Assembly: GCA_023389055.1 (NCBI GenBank)
Contig: JAEWFA010000065.1
Location: 1-64,000 of the forward strand
Source of the DNA: Pseudomonadota bacterium
Lineage (GTDB): Bacteria; Pseudomonadota; Gammaproteobacteria; Burkholderiales; Burkholderiaceae_E
Direction of reading: 5' to 3'
DNA: 64,000 bases
Of this stretch, positions 9,322-17,348 are shown in pieces (the stretch's first letter is position 1; each line of letters opens with the position of its first letter). The notes beneath the pieces were generated by a model. It did no database searches. It saw only the letters and a list, made by a program, of their open reading frames with translations, and was not told where the DNA came from. The position numbers and the translations under genes are program-made.

Positions 9322-9801
9322 TCAGCCGCCCCCGCGCCCCAGGCGGCGGGCGTTCGCCGTGGCGCGCCGATGCACCGGGCCGAGTCCGACGCGCGCGATG
9401 TGCGGTGCCGAGCTCATCCACCGGCGCGCGGCGCCGCACCAGACGGAGCGCCAGCGGGCCGCGTGCGAGGACGCCGTCGGCGCCATCCACCACGGCTGCA
9501 TCGTCGACGTCGCGATCTCGAACCACTGCTTCCAGACCTCGCCCGACATCCGCAGCGTCGACTCGAACCAGGCTTCGGCCTTCTCGTCGAACATGCGACG
9601 GAATTCGTCGCGGTCGACGGCGGCGGGAAACGGACCGCTGCGCAGCATCCGTTGCGTGCGATGGGCGATCACCTGCGGCGCCGCCCAACCGGTCTCGAGC
9701 CAAAGCAGCCACACTTTCGCCCACGGCCAGGCGGTTGCGGGTCCCGGAGTCGGCGGGCCCGTTCGCCTGATCGCCTGCTTCATCGTTCGCGTCGTCGACA
9801 T
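9322..9801 (-). CDS. Polyhydroxyalkanoate granule-associated phasin-like protein
   Basis: A 159-residue protein resembling a family of beta-proteobacterial granule-associated phasins. The shared features are a Trp-rich N-terminal segment (WAKVWLLWLETGWAAPQVI), a HRTQRM motif, an amphipathic middle, and a C-terminal VHRRATANARRLG tail that is very typical of the group. These proteins coat PHA granules. There is no PHA synthase in the window, so a storage role is inferred from sequence resemblance only. An AGGAG ribosome site precedes the ATG at 9801. It converges on folE with only 5 bp between the stops. Confidence 0.6.
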   Translation of the reverse strand: MSTTRTMKQAIRRTGPPTPGPATAWPWAKVWLLWLETGWAAPQVIAHRTQRMLRSGPFPAAVDRDEFRRMFDEKAEAWFESTLRMSGEVWKQWFEIATSTMQPWWMAPTASSHAARWRSVWCGAARRWMSSAPHIARVGLGPVHRRATANARRLGRGGG

Positions 9802-9937
9802 CGATGGTCTCCTTCGCCGACATCGTTACATGTTTTCCCAAAGCGCCACCCGCGCTACGATTGCTTCGGGTACGCGACTTGCTCGGTTCACGCTCACCTT
9901 GGCCATCCCGTCCACGTCCGCAAACCAGGAGCGCAGC

Positions 9938-10282
9938 ATGCAGACCGGCACGCAAACCATTGGAACAAACACTTCGTCACAAGGCACGGGCTTCCCGACC
10001 GCCGACGAGATGAAGCGGCAAGCCGAGCACGGCGCCGACCGCATGGTCGACAAGGCGCACGATGCCGTCGACAGGCTCTCCCAGAAAGTCCAGCCCGCGG
10101 TCGATGCCCTCAGCGAGAAAGCCTCGCAGGCGGTAGACGCGGTTTCGCAGCGCGCCGATCAGCTTCGGGGCTCCGGGGAAGCGGCGCTCGAGACCACGCG
10201 CAGCTACGTGCGTGAGAACCCGATCGCGGCCATCGGCATTGCCGCCGTCGCCGGACTGCTGCTGGGCCGGATGAGGCACTGA
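9938..10282 (+). CDS. DUF883 family protein (ElaB/YqjD-like, membrane-anchored)
   Basis: A 114-residue protein with a long amphipathic helix of heptad-like Ala/Val/Asp repeats (residues 25-90) and a C-terminal hydrophobic anchor (IAAIGIAAVAGLLLGRMRH). This architecture and the RSYVRENPIAAIGIAA segment match the ElaB/YqjD/YgaM family. E. coli YqjD associates with ribosomes at the inner membrane in stationary phase. An AGGAG ribosome site precedes the ATG. It is the first gene of a four-gene operon that mirrors the E. coli yqjD-yqjE-yqjK order. Confidence 0.85.
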   Translation: MQTGTQTIGTNTSSQGTGFPTADEMKRQAEHGADRMVDKAHDAVDRLSQKVQPAVDALSEKASQAVDAVSQRADQLRGSGEAALETTRSYVRENPIAAIGIAAVAGLLLGRMRH

Positions 10283-10285
10283 GTC

Positions 10286-10741
10286 ATGGTCGCCCGGTAC
10301 CCGAGCCCGCCGAGCACGCTGTCGCTGCGCGAGGCAGTGCTCGACCTCTTCGAGTCGCTGCGTGCGTCGCTCACTACGCGGCTCGAGCTGGTCGCGCTCG
10401 AGGGCCGGCGCGCCGGCATCGCGCTGGCGCAGATGCTTCTCGTCGGCGTGCTCGGCGCGATCCTCGGGATCTCCGCCTGGCTCGTCGCCATCTGGGGCAT
10501 CACCTGGGGACTGATGGCGCTCGGGCTCGCGCCGTGGCTGGCCATCATTCTCGTCGTCGCTGCCAACCTGATCGGGGCCTGGATCTGCGTCATGGCCGTG
10601 AAGAAGCTCGCGCAACGCTTGCTGTTCCCCGCCACGCTGAAACACCTCCAAGTCAAGAATCCCCCCGGCGCTTCGTCGCTGCCCACCGACGGCGACAACG
10701 TCGCCGGCGGGACGGCGGCAGGCCCCACGGGCGTCAGCTAG
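10286..10741 (+). CDS. YqjE-like phage-holin-superfamily membrane protein
   Basis: A 151-residue protein with an N-terminal amphipathic helix (LREAVLDLFESLRASLTTRLELVALE) and two strongly hydrophobic segments at about residues 47-70 and 80-105. This is the layout of YqjE/holin-3.6 family proteins. It starts 3 bp after the DUF883 gene. Function is unknown; the consistent pairing with YqjD-type genes suggests a shared role at the inner membrane. Confidence 0.8.
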   Translation: MVARYPSPPSTLSLREAVLDLFESLRASLTTRLELVALEGRRAGIALAQMLLVGVLGAILGISAWLVAIWGITWGLMALGLAPWLAIILVVAANLIGAWICVMAVKKLAQRLLFPATLKHLQVKNPPGASSLPTDGDNVAGGTAAGPTGVS

Positions 10742-10751
10742 GACCGCGCGC

Positions 10752-11102
10752 ATGAAGGAACTCGACTACGAAGAACGTCTCGCACGCGCCGATCGAGCGG
10801 TCAGCAGCGCCGACCACGACGTACGAACCGCCGTGCAGACGTTGAGCAGCGGAGCCACGCCGCGCCTGGCGCAGATCGGCGCGGCGGCGGTAGCCGTCGG
10901 CATCGTCGGCGCGTTGCTGCTGCGCCGCGGCCGGCGCTCGAACTCGCGGCTGTCGAAAGCGATCGATTACACGGTGTTGCTGCCGCTCGCCGCGAATGTC
11001 ATCCCGCGGATCGTCGCGATGATGTCCGGCCAGCAGCAGCCGGTATACCGCGCACCCGCCGAACGCGACTACACGTCGCGCCCGCGCGCGAGAACGCCAT
11101 GA
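10752..11102 (+). CDS. Small membrane protein, possible YqjK counterpart
   Basis: A 116-residue protein with a soluble N-terminus, a hydrophobic segment near residues 40-58 (LAQIGAAAVAVGIVGALLL) followed by an Arg-rich RRGRRSNSR loop, and a second weaker hydrophobic stretch near 70-92. I do not recognise the family from sequence alone. The position after YqjD- and YqjE-like genes suggests a YqjK-type role. Its stop overlaps the start of the next gene (ATGA). Confidence 0.65.
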   Translation: MKELDYEERLARADRAVSSADHDVRTAVQTLSSGATPRLAQIGAAAVAVGIVGALLLRRGRRSNSRLSKAIDYTVLLPLAANVIPRIVAMMSGQQQPVYRAPAERDYTSRPRARTP

Positions 11103-11353
11103 CAAGGCATTGCGCAGACAGCGGGCGCACCGAGGCGGACGAAGCCGATCGCGCAGGCAGCACGCCGTTGATGGCGCTCGCGCTGTTCGCGGGCGTCGTC
11201 GCTGGAGCCGCCTTCGTGCAGTCCTGGTACCGCGAAGAGCACCGCCGTCGCGGCGAGCGGCGCGAGCGCATCGAACGCTGGGAAGGCGAAGGCGGCGCGC
11301 TGCCCGGAACCGTGGGCACGGACGGATCGGCGAAGCCGCAGCCGCACGCCTGA
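11099..11353 (+). CDS. Small single-pass membrane protein of unknown function
   Basis: An 84-residue protein with one transmembrane segment (LMALALFAGVVAGAAFVQSWY, about residues 24-44) followed by a highly charged Arg/Glu helix (REEHRRRGERRERIERWEGE). The start codon overlaps the previous stop by 4 bp, which supports it as a real, translationally coupled gene at the end of the YqjD/E-like operon. I do not recognise a family. Confidence 0.6.
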   Translation: MTRHCADSGRTEADEADRAGSTPLMALALFAGVVAGAAFVQSWYREEHRRRGERRERIERWEGEGGALPGTVGTDGSAKPQPHA

Positions 11354-11403
11354 AGCCGGCTCGATGCGGCGCCGGGGCTGCCGTCGCCGTCGCGTTGTGT
11401 CTT

Positions 11404-13245
11404 CTACAGCTTCGTCGAATCGCGGACCGCGCCGCGTGCTGCGTTGGTCGTCAGCGCCGCATAGGCCCGCAACGCCGCCGAGACCGGGCGCACGCGGCCT
11501 TCGGCCTGCCAGGCGCCGGCCCCGCGGGAAAGGCGCGCTTCGCGCCGGCGCCGCAGTTCCGCCGCGTCGACGTCGAGCCGGATCGTGCGGGCCGGAATGT
11601 CGATGTCGATCGCGTCGCCGTCCTGCACGAGGGCGATCGTTCCCCCTTCGGCCGCTTCGGGCGACACGTGCCCGATCGACAGGCCCGAGCTTGCGCCCGA
11701 AAAGCGCCCGTCGGTGACGAGCGCGCACTGCGTATCGAGTCCGCGCGCCTTCAGGAAGGCCGTCGGCTTGAGCATCTCCTGCATGCCGGGGCCGCCCTTC
11801 GGACCCTCGTATCGGATCAGGACGACATCGCCGGGCTGCACCCCCTCGCCGAGGATCCCTTCGCGCGCCGCGTCCTCGCTCTCGAAGACAACCGCACGAC
11901 CGCGAAAGCGCAGCAACTTTGGATCGACGCCGGCCGTCTTGACGATGCAGCCCTGCTCGGCAAGGTTGCCGTGCAAGACCGCGAGCCCGCCATCGACGCT
12001 GTGCGCGTGCGCGACGTCACGCACGCAGCCGCACTGCACGTCGACGTCGAGCGACTCCCACCGGCGGTCCTGGGAAAACGCACGCGTCGACCGCTCGCCG
12101 CCCGGCGCGGCGCGGAAGAACTCGACGATTTCCGGCGCCGGCGAACGGCGCACGTCCCAGCGCTCGATCGCTTTGCCCAGGGTCGATTCGTGCACGGTCG
12201 GCACCTCGCGGTTCAGCACGCCGATGCGATCGAGCTCGCCGAGGATTCGCCAGACGCCGCCGGCTCGGTGCACGTCCTCGACGTGCCAGTTCGGGTCCGA
12301 CGGCGAGAGCTTTGCCAGGTTCGGCGTCGAGCGCGAGATGCGGTCGACGTCGGCCATGCCGAAGGGCGCGCCGGCCTCGTTCGCCGCCGCCAGCAGGTGC
12401 AGAACGGTGTTCGTCGAACCGCCCATCGCGACGTCGAGCCGCATCGCGTTCTCGAAGGCCTCGAAGCACGCGATCGAACGCGGCAGCGCACTCGCGTCGT
12501 CGTCGGCGTACCAGCGGCGCGCGAGTGCGACGATGCTCGTTCCCGCGCGCGAGAACAATGCGCGACGATCGGCGTGGGTGGCGAGCATCGTGCCGTTGCC
12601 CGGCAGCGCGAGCCCGAGCGCCTCGACCAGGCAGTTCATCGAATTCGCCGTGAACATCCCGGCGCACGAGCCGCAGGTCGGGCAGGCATTGCGCTCGTAG
12701 GCCTGCACCATCGCGTCGCTCGCGCGCGGATCGCCGGCGACGAACGCCGACGCCGCGTCGATCTTCGTCGTCGCGCCGTCCCAGCGCACCTTGCCGGCCT
12801 CCATCGGGCCGCCCGAAACGAAGATCGTCGGAATGTTCAGGCGCAGCGCCGCCATCAGCATGCCGGGCGTGATCTTGTCGCAGTTCGAGATGCACACGAG
12901 CGCGTCGGCGCAGTGTGCGTTGACCATGTACTCGACGCTGTCGGCGATCAGCTCGCGCGACGGCAGCGAATACAGCATGCCGAGGTGCCCCATCGCGATG
13001 CCGTCGTCGACGGCGATCGTATGGAACTCGCGCGCCACCGCGCCGGCTGCCGCGACCTGCTCGGCGACGAGATCGCCGAGGTCCTTCAGGTGCACGTGGC
13101 CCGGAACGAACTGCGTGTAGGAATTGGCGATGGCGACGACGGGCTTGCCGAGATCGCCCTCGGCGACTCCGGTGGCGCGAAACAACGCGCGCGCCGCCGC
13201 ATTGTTACGCCCCGCCAGCGCGGTGGCCGAACGCAGTACGGGCAT
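11404..13245 (-). CDS. ilvD: Dihydroxy-acid dehydratase
   Basis: A 613-residue iron-sulfur dehydratase for the penultimate step of Val/Ile/Leu synthesis (2,3-dihydroxy-3-methylvalerate to the 2-oxoacid). Conserved segments are NSYTQFVPGHVHLKDLG, the cluster cysteine in NCDKITPGM, a second cysteine in CPTCGSCAGMFTANSMN and GRFSGASSGLSIGHVSPEA near the C-terminus. Length fits the E. coli type (616 residues). The ATG at 13245 has a GGAGG-type site upstream. Together with the bkd operon the window contains both synthesis and breakdown enzymes of branched-chain metabolism, but they are about 9 kb apart. Confidence 0.95.
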   Translation of the reverse strand: MPVLRSATALAGRNNAAARALFRATGVAEGDLGKPVVAIANSYTQFVPGHVHLKDLGDLVAEQVAAAGAVAREFHTIAVDDGIAMGHLGMLYSLPSRELIADSVEYMVNAHCADALVCISNCDKITPGMLMAALRLNIPTIFVSGGPMEAGKVRWDGATTKIDAASAFVAGDPRASDAMVQAYERNACPTCGSCAGMFTANSMNCLVEALGLALPGNGTMLATHADRRALFSRAGTSIVALARRWYADDDASALPRSIACFEAFENAMRLDVAMGGSTNTVLHLLAAANEAGAPFGMADVDRISRSTPNLAKLSPSDPNWHVEDVHRAGGVWRILGELDRIGVLNREVPTVHESTLGKAIERWDVRRSPAPEIVEFFRAAPGGERSTRAFSQDRRWESLDVDVQCGCVRDVAHAHSVDGGLAVLHGNLAEQGCIVKTAGVDPKLLRFRGRAVVFESEDAAREGILGEGVQPGDVVLIRYEGPKGGPGMQEMLKPTAFLKARGLDTQCALVTDGRFSGASSGLSIGHVSPEAAEGGTIALVQDGDAIDIDIPARTIRLDVDAAELRRRREARLSRGAGAWQAEGRVRPVSAALRAYAALTTNAARGAVRDSTKL

Positions 13246-13341
13246 CTGGACCTCCTGTGCGAATGCCGCGAGCGCACGGAGCCGGCCCGCACGCGAACGC
13301 GTGCGATGATACCCGCCAGGGGCAGTCGCGAAGCCGGGCGC

Positions 13342-13575
13342 TCAGGCGCGATCCCGAAGCTGCCTAACCCCCGACTGTTCCGCGCAATGGTCGCAACAGA
13401 AGATCCGGCCGTCGGCCTCCAGGCCGTGCCCGATGATGCGGCAGTCACAATGACTGCAGGTCGGGGCGAGCGTCGCGATCGCGCACTCGAAGCTGTCGAA
13501 GGTATGCGTGGCACCTGCCATCACGACGTCGAAAGTCTTGTCGTACTCGTTTCCACATTTCTCGCAGCGTTGCAT
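13342..13575 (-). CDS. Small Cys-rich metal-binding protein (annotated elsewhere as prokaryotic metallothionein-like)
   Basis: A 77-residue protein with nine cysteines in CxxC-type clusters: CEKC at the N-terminus, FECA, CSHCDC in the middle and FCCDHC near the end, with histidines nearby (THTF, IGHG). The conserved FDSFECAIATLAPTC core is shared with a widespread small family often labelled metallothionein-like or zinc-ribbon. Zinc or another thiophilic metal is the likely ligand. The start at 13575 has a GGGAG ribosome site. It sits alone, divergent from the secreted protein at 13745. Confidence 0.75.
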   Translation of the reverse strand: MQRCEKCGNEYDKTFDVVMAGATHTFDSFECAIATLAPTCSHCDCRIIGHGLEADGRIFCCDHCAEQSGVRQLRDRA

Positions 13576-13744
13576 CTTCGGTCTCCCAGGGATACCGCGG
13601 CAAAGGCGCAAGGCCGGTGCCCGCGCAACGCTCGTACGTCCGTCCGGGACCGTGCGCCGTCCGTCCGTCGCGGCGGCCGACAGGTCGGCCGTGCGACGGG
13701 CACAGTGCGTTGAGGGAAAGAGCCACGAACGAAGGAAAGAGCTG

Positions 13745-14257
13745 ATGAATACCCAGGGTTTCCGCACGGCGCTGGCACTCGCCGGCGCATTCGTCTTCGG
13801 CGCGGTGTTCGCGCCGGCCGCTTCCGCGACCGACATCGGCGTGTCGGTGGAGGTAGGCCAGCCGGGCTTCTACGGCCGCATCGACCTCGGCAACGCACCG
13901 CGCCCGATGCTGATCTACCCGGAGCCGATCCTCGTGCAGCCGGCGCCGGTTGCCGTCGCCCGACAGCCGATCTACCTTCGCGTTCCGCCAGGTCATGCGA
14001 AGAACTGGTCCAAGCACTGCTACCGGTATTCGGCCTGCGGCCAGCCCGTGTATTTCGTCCAGGACCAGTGGTACGAGGACGTCTACGCCCCGCGATACCG
14101 CAGTTCCCACCGCAGCGAGCGGCACTACGTACGCGAACGTGTCACCGAGCGCGAGCGCGTGATCGAGCGCGCACCGCGCGGAGACGCTCGCGGCTACGGA
14201 CATCCGGGCAAGGGGGGCCACGGGAACGGCAACGGACGGGGCAAGGGGCGCGACTGA
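13745..14257 (+). CDS. Secreted protein of unknown function with basic C-terminus
   Basis: A 170-residue protein with a clear signal peptide (cleavage near ASA at about residue 29). It has a Pro/Tyr-rich middle (residues 55-85), a CYRYSACGQPVYFVQDQWY core with two cysteines, a charged VRERVTERERVIER helix and a Gly/Lys/His-rich end. The Pro/Val-Gln-Pro pattern and the YFVQDQWYEDVYAP segment occur in hypothetical periplasmic proteins of Burkholderiales. The function is unknown. An AAGGAAAG ribosome site precedes the ATG at 13745. Confidence 0.7.
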   Translation: MNTQGFRTALALAGAFVFGAVFAPAASATDIGVSVEVGQPGFYGRIDLGNAPRPMLIYPEPILVQPAPVAVARQPIYLRVPPGHAKNWSKHCYRYSACGQPVYFVQDQWYEDVYAPRYRSSHRSERHYVRERVTERERVIERAPRGDARGYGHPGKGGHGNGNGRGKGRD

Positions 14258-14359
14258 CTGCGCGCGCCTCGCGCGCAGTTAGACTCGGGCGATGCACGCC
14301 GCCCGAGGATCGAAGGTCGCAGCCTGCCTCGCCCGCAGCGGTCCCCCGCGCACGCTCGC

Positions 14360-15325
14360 GTGATTGCCGCGCGCGCACTCGGGGTGCTCGGCCGGCAGGC
14401 GCGCTGGGCACTGCCCGCGGGCGTCTTCGTCGGCATCGCAGTGCCGGCGCTCGCCGAGTTGCTGCGCCCGCTGCTCACCTTCGCGGTCATCGGCACGCTC
14501 ACCGCGGCGCTGCTGCGCCTGGACTGGGCGCAGATGGCCGGTGCGGTGCGCCGCCCGGCGCTGCCGGTGCTGTTCGCGGCCTGGCTGCTGATCGCCTCTC
14601 CGCTGATCGTCTGGGCGCTGACGGCGGCGGCGGATGTCGATCCGGAACTGCGCCGCGTGCTCGTGCTGCAATCGGCCGCACCGCCCATCGGCTCGGCCGC
14701 GGTGTTCGCGCTGATCCTGGGTCTGGACGGCGTCGGCGCAGTGATCGGGACGGTGACGACGACGCTGCTGCTGCCGCTGACGCTCACGCCGATCGTGGGT
14801 ACGCTGCTCCCCGGTGCCGGACTGCAGGTCGACCTGGCCGCCTTCTTCGCGCGGGTGTCGTTGCTGGTCGCGCTGCCCTTCGTGCTCGCCGCGTTGCTGC
14901 GCCGCTGGCTGGGCATCGCGCGGCTCGAGCGCCACGACGAACTGCTCGGCGGACTGAACGTCGTGCTGCTCGTGATCTTCGCGATCGCGGTGATGGACGG
15001 CGTCACCGAGCGCCTGCTGCGCGACCCGACCTATATCGCGCTGCTGCTGTTCGTCGCCTGCGCGTACGCCCTCGTGATGCACGTCGCGGGCTGGGTGCTG
15101 TTCCGCCGCATGGGCGTCTCGACGGCCTACACCTGCTCGTTGATGACCGGCAATCGCAACGTCGGCCTGATGCTCGTGATCACCGCCGGCAGCGCAGGCG
15201 AGGCCTTCTCGCTGTACACCGGGGTCGCGCAGATCCCGATGTATTTCGCGCCGCTGCTGCTCGGTCCGTTCCTGCGCCGCAGCCGCCGGCCCGGCGCTAC
15301 GCCCGCGACTCGAACATCGCGTTGA
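14360..15325 (+). CDS. Bile acid:sodium symporter (BASS)-type membrane transporter
   Basis: A 321-residue protein with about nine hydrophobic segments. LPAGVFVGIAVPALAELLRP, the SAAPPIGSAAVFALILGLD loop and SLMTGNRNVGLMLVI fit the BASS family's crossed-helix motifs. The family imports organic acids with sodium. The substrate cannot be read from the sequence. The start is a GTG at 14360, because the upstream ATG at about 14292 runs into a stop. The 3' end overlaps the convergent PEP-mutase-type gene by 29 bp. Confidence 0.7.
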   Translation: MIAARALGVLGRQARWALPAGVFVGIAVPALAELLRPLLTFAVIGTLTAALLRLDWAQMAGAVRRPALPVLFAAWLLIASPLIVWALTAAADVDPELRRVLVLQSAAPPIGSAAVFALILGLDGVGAVIGTVTTTLLLPLTLTPIVGTLLPGAGLQVDLAAFFARVSLLVALPFVLAALLRRWLGIARLERHDELLGGLNVVLLVIFAIAVMDGVTERLLRDPTYIALLLFVACAYALVMHVAGWVLFRRMGVSTAYTCSLMTGNRNVGLMLVITAGSAGEAFSLYTGVAQIPMYFAPLLLGPFLRRSRRPGATPATRTSR

Positions 15326-16142
15326 TCTCGGCGTAGCCGACCGCGTCGGCGCCGAACGAGAAGGTTCCGCTTGCGCGGATTTCGCGCGCGGCGCGCAGGA
15401 ACGCGCCCAGCGCCGCGCGCGCCAGTGCGCTGCCGACGCTGATCCGCCGCACGCCCAGCTCCGCGAGTTCGTCGACGCTCAGGCGCAGCCCGGGCGAGCC
15501 CATCAGCACGTTCACCGGCCGGTCGACCGAGCGCACGACCTCGACGATGGCTTCACGCGTCGCCAGGCCCGGCGCGTACAGCACGTCGGCGCCGGCGTCA
15601 CGATAGGCCTGCAGGCGACGGATCGTATCGTGCAGGTCGGGATTGCCGGCCAGGAAGTTCTCCGCGCGCGCGGTGAGCGTGAACGGAAAGCCGACAGAGC
15701 GCGCCGCCTCGGCCGCTGCCCGCACGCGCTCGACGGCACGGCCGAGCTCGTACTGCGGCGGATCGTTGCGCGTGTTCGTGTCCTCGATCGAGCCGCCGAC
15801 CGCGCCCGACTCGGCCGCGCGCCGGACCGTCTGCGCGACGGCTTCCGGATCGTCGCCGAAGCCGTTCTCGAGATCGGCACTCACCGGAAGCGCGGTGGCG
15901 CCGGCCAGCGCACGGACGTGCTCGATCGCCGCTTCGCGCTCGATGCGGTTGTCGGGAACGCCGAGCGCGAAGGCGCACCCGGCGCTCGTCGTCGCCAGCG
16001 CCTCGAAGCCGAGCGAAGCGAGCAGGCGCGCGGTGCCCGCGTCCCACGGATTGGGGATGACGAGCGGCCTTCCTTTGCGCGAATGCAGCGCGCGAAAGGC
16101 TTCGCCCTTCGCCTGCAATGCGGAATTCGTCTTCGCATCCAT
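15297..16142 (-). CDS. Isocitrate lyase/PEP mutase family enzyme
   Basis: A 281-residue alpha/beta-barrel protein of the ICL/PEPM superfamily. Evidence is the PLVIPNPWDAGTARLLASLGF start, TTSAGCAFALG, PVSADLENGFGDDPE and SIEDTN, which line the metal- and substrate-binding barrel mouth. The KxxxCG active-site loop typical of isocitrate lyase is absent, which places it with the carboxyvinyl-carboxyphosphonate phosphorylmutase-like or oxaloacetase-like branch. Its substrate is unknown. It lies downstream of, and in the same direction as, the nitronate monooxygenase gene, 38 bp away. Confidence 0.8.
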   Translation of the reverse strand: MDAKTNSALQAKGEAFRALHSRKGRPLVIPNPWDAGTARLLASLGFEALATTSAGCAFALGVPDNRIEREAAIEHVRALAGATALPVSADLENGFGDDPEAVAQTVRRAAESGAVGGSIEDTNTRNDPPQYELGRAVERVRAAAEAARSVGFPFTLTARAENFLAGNPDLHDTIRRLQAYRDAGADVLYAPGLATREAIVEVVRSVDRPVNVLMGSPGLRLSVDELAELGVRRISVGSALARAALGAFLRAAREIRASGTFSFGADAVGYAEINAMFESRA

Positions 16143-16180
16143 GGTTCGACTCCGTTCGAAGAAGGCGGCAGCGTCGTCGA

Positions 16181-17218
16181 CTACAGGCGCGCAGCCAGCG
16201 CCCGCGTGAGCTCGGCAGCCGGCACTTCCCGGCATCCGCTCACGTTCTGTCCCGCCCACAGCGGAGAGAACTCGCCGCTGCCCATCGACTCGGCCCGCGC
16301 GCGAAGCGGGGCGACGTCGGCCGCGGCGAGCGGAAACGCCGGCGCCCGATCGCAGATCGGCCCGAGCTCGCGCACGATGCGATTGACGATCGCCCGCGCG
16401 GGTCGGCCGCTGAAGACGTTGGTGAGCGCAGTGTTGCGCGCGGCGCTGCTCGCGAGCGCGGCGCGGTGCACGGCTCGGGTATCCGCCTCGGGACACAGCA
16501 GGTAGGCCGTGCCGACCTGCACGCCCTGCGCGCCGAGCGCCAGCGCCGCCGCGACGCCCTGTGCGTCGGCGATGCCGCCGGCGGCGACGACCGGAACGCG
16601 CACCGCGCGCGCGACCTGCGCGACGAGCGCGAAGGTGCCGAGTTGCGACGAGAGATCTTGCGCGAGGAACATGCCGCGGTGCCCGCCGGCGTCGAGCCCT
16701 TGCGCGATGACGACGTCGGCGCCGTGCGCCTCCAGCCACAACGCTTCCTCGACGGTGGTCGCGCTCGACAGCACGCGCGCCCCCGAAGCCTTCACGCGCG
16801 CGAGCAGTTTCGACTCGGGCAACCCGAAATGGAAGCTCACCACCGGGGGGCGAAGTTCCTCGAGCAGCGCGGCCGCCTCGTCGCCGAACGGCATCCGCGA
16901 CGCCCCGGCACGAGCGGCCGTTTCCTGCACGCCCAATTCACGGTAATACCCCTGCAGCGCCTGGCGCCACGCCCTTTCGCGCTCGGGGTCCGGGGTGGGC
17001 ATCGCGTGGCAGAAGAAGTTCAGGTTGAACGGCCGATCGGTGCGCGCGCGGATCGCTGCGACCTCCTCGCGCACCGCATCGAGCGAAAGCATCGCGCACG
17101 GCAGCGAGCCGAGAGCACCCGCCCCGCAGACGGCGGCGGCCAGGGCGCTGCCCTGCACGCCCGCCATCGGCGCCTGCACGATCGGCAGCGCGATACCGAG
17201 CAACTGCTGCAAAGACAT
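16181..17218 (-). CDS. Nitronate monooxygenase family flavoprotein
   Basis: A 345-residue FMN-dependent TIM-barrel enzyme of the 2-nitropropane dioxygenase type. Visible motifs are PIVQAPMAGVQGSALAAAV at the N-terminus, VIAQGLDAGGHRG (FMN phosphate and catalytic histidine region), PVVAAGGIADAQGVAAAL and GAQGVQVGTAYL. It oxidises alkyl nitronates or related toxic acids. The start at 17218 avoids overlap with the promoter of the divergent ubiD operon. It probably forms a pair with the downstream PEP-mutase-type gene. Confidence 0.85.
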   Translation of the reverse strand: MSLQQLLGIALPIVQAPMAGVQGSALAAAVCGAGALGSLPCAMLSLDAVREEVAAIRARTDRPFNLNFFCHAMPTPDPERERAWRQALQGYYRELGVQETAARAGASRMPFGDEAAALLEELRPPVVSFHFGLPESKLLARVKASGARVLSSATTVEEALWLEAHGADVVIAQGLDAGGHRGMFLAQDLSSQLGTFALVAQVARAVRVPVVAAGGIADAQGVAAALALGAQGVQVGTAYLLCPEADTRAVHRAALASSAARNTALTNVFSGRPARAIVNRIVRELGPICDRAPAFPLAAADVAPLRARAESMGSGEFSPLWAGQNVSGCREVPAAELTRALAARL

Positions 17219-17348
17219 CGACGCCTCCCCCGTTGACCCGCGTGCCATCGTACCCGCGCCCTGCACGGTGTCGCCGCGCGCTCTTCCCTCGGGCAGGGGC
17301 ATCCTCTACGATGCTCCAGACAACGAGAACCCAACGAAGGAGGAGACC

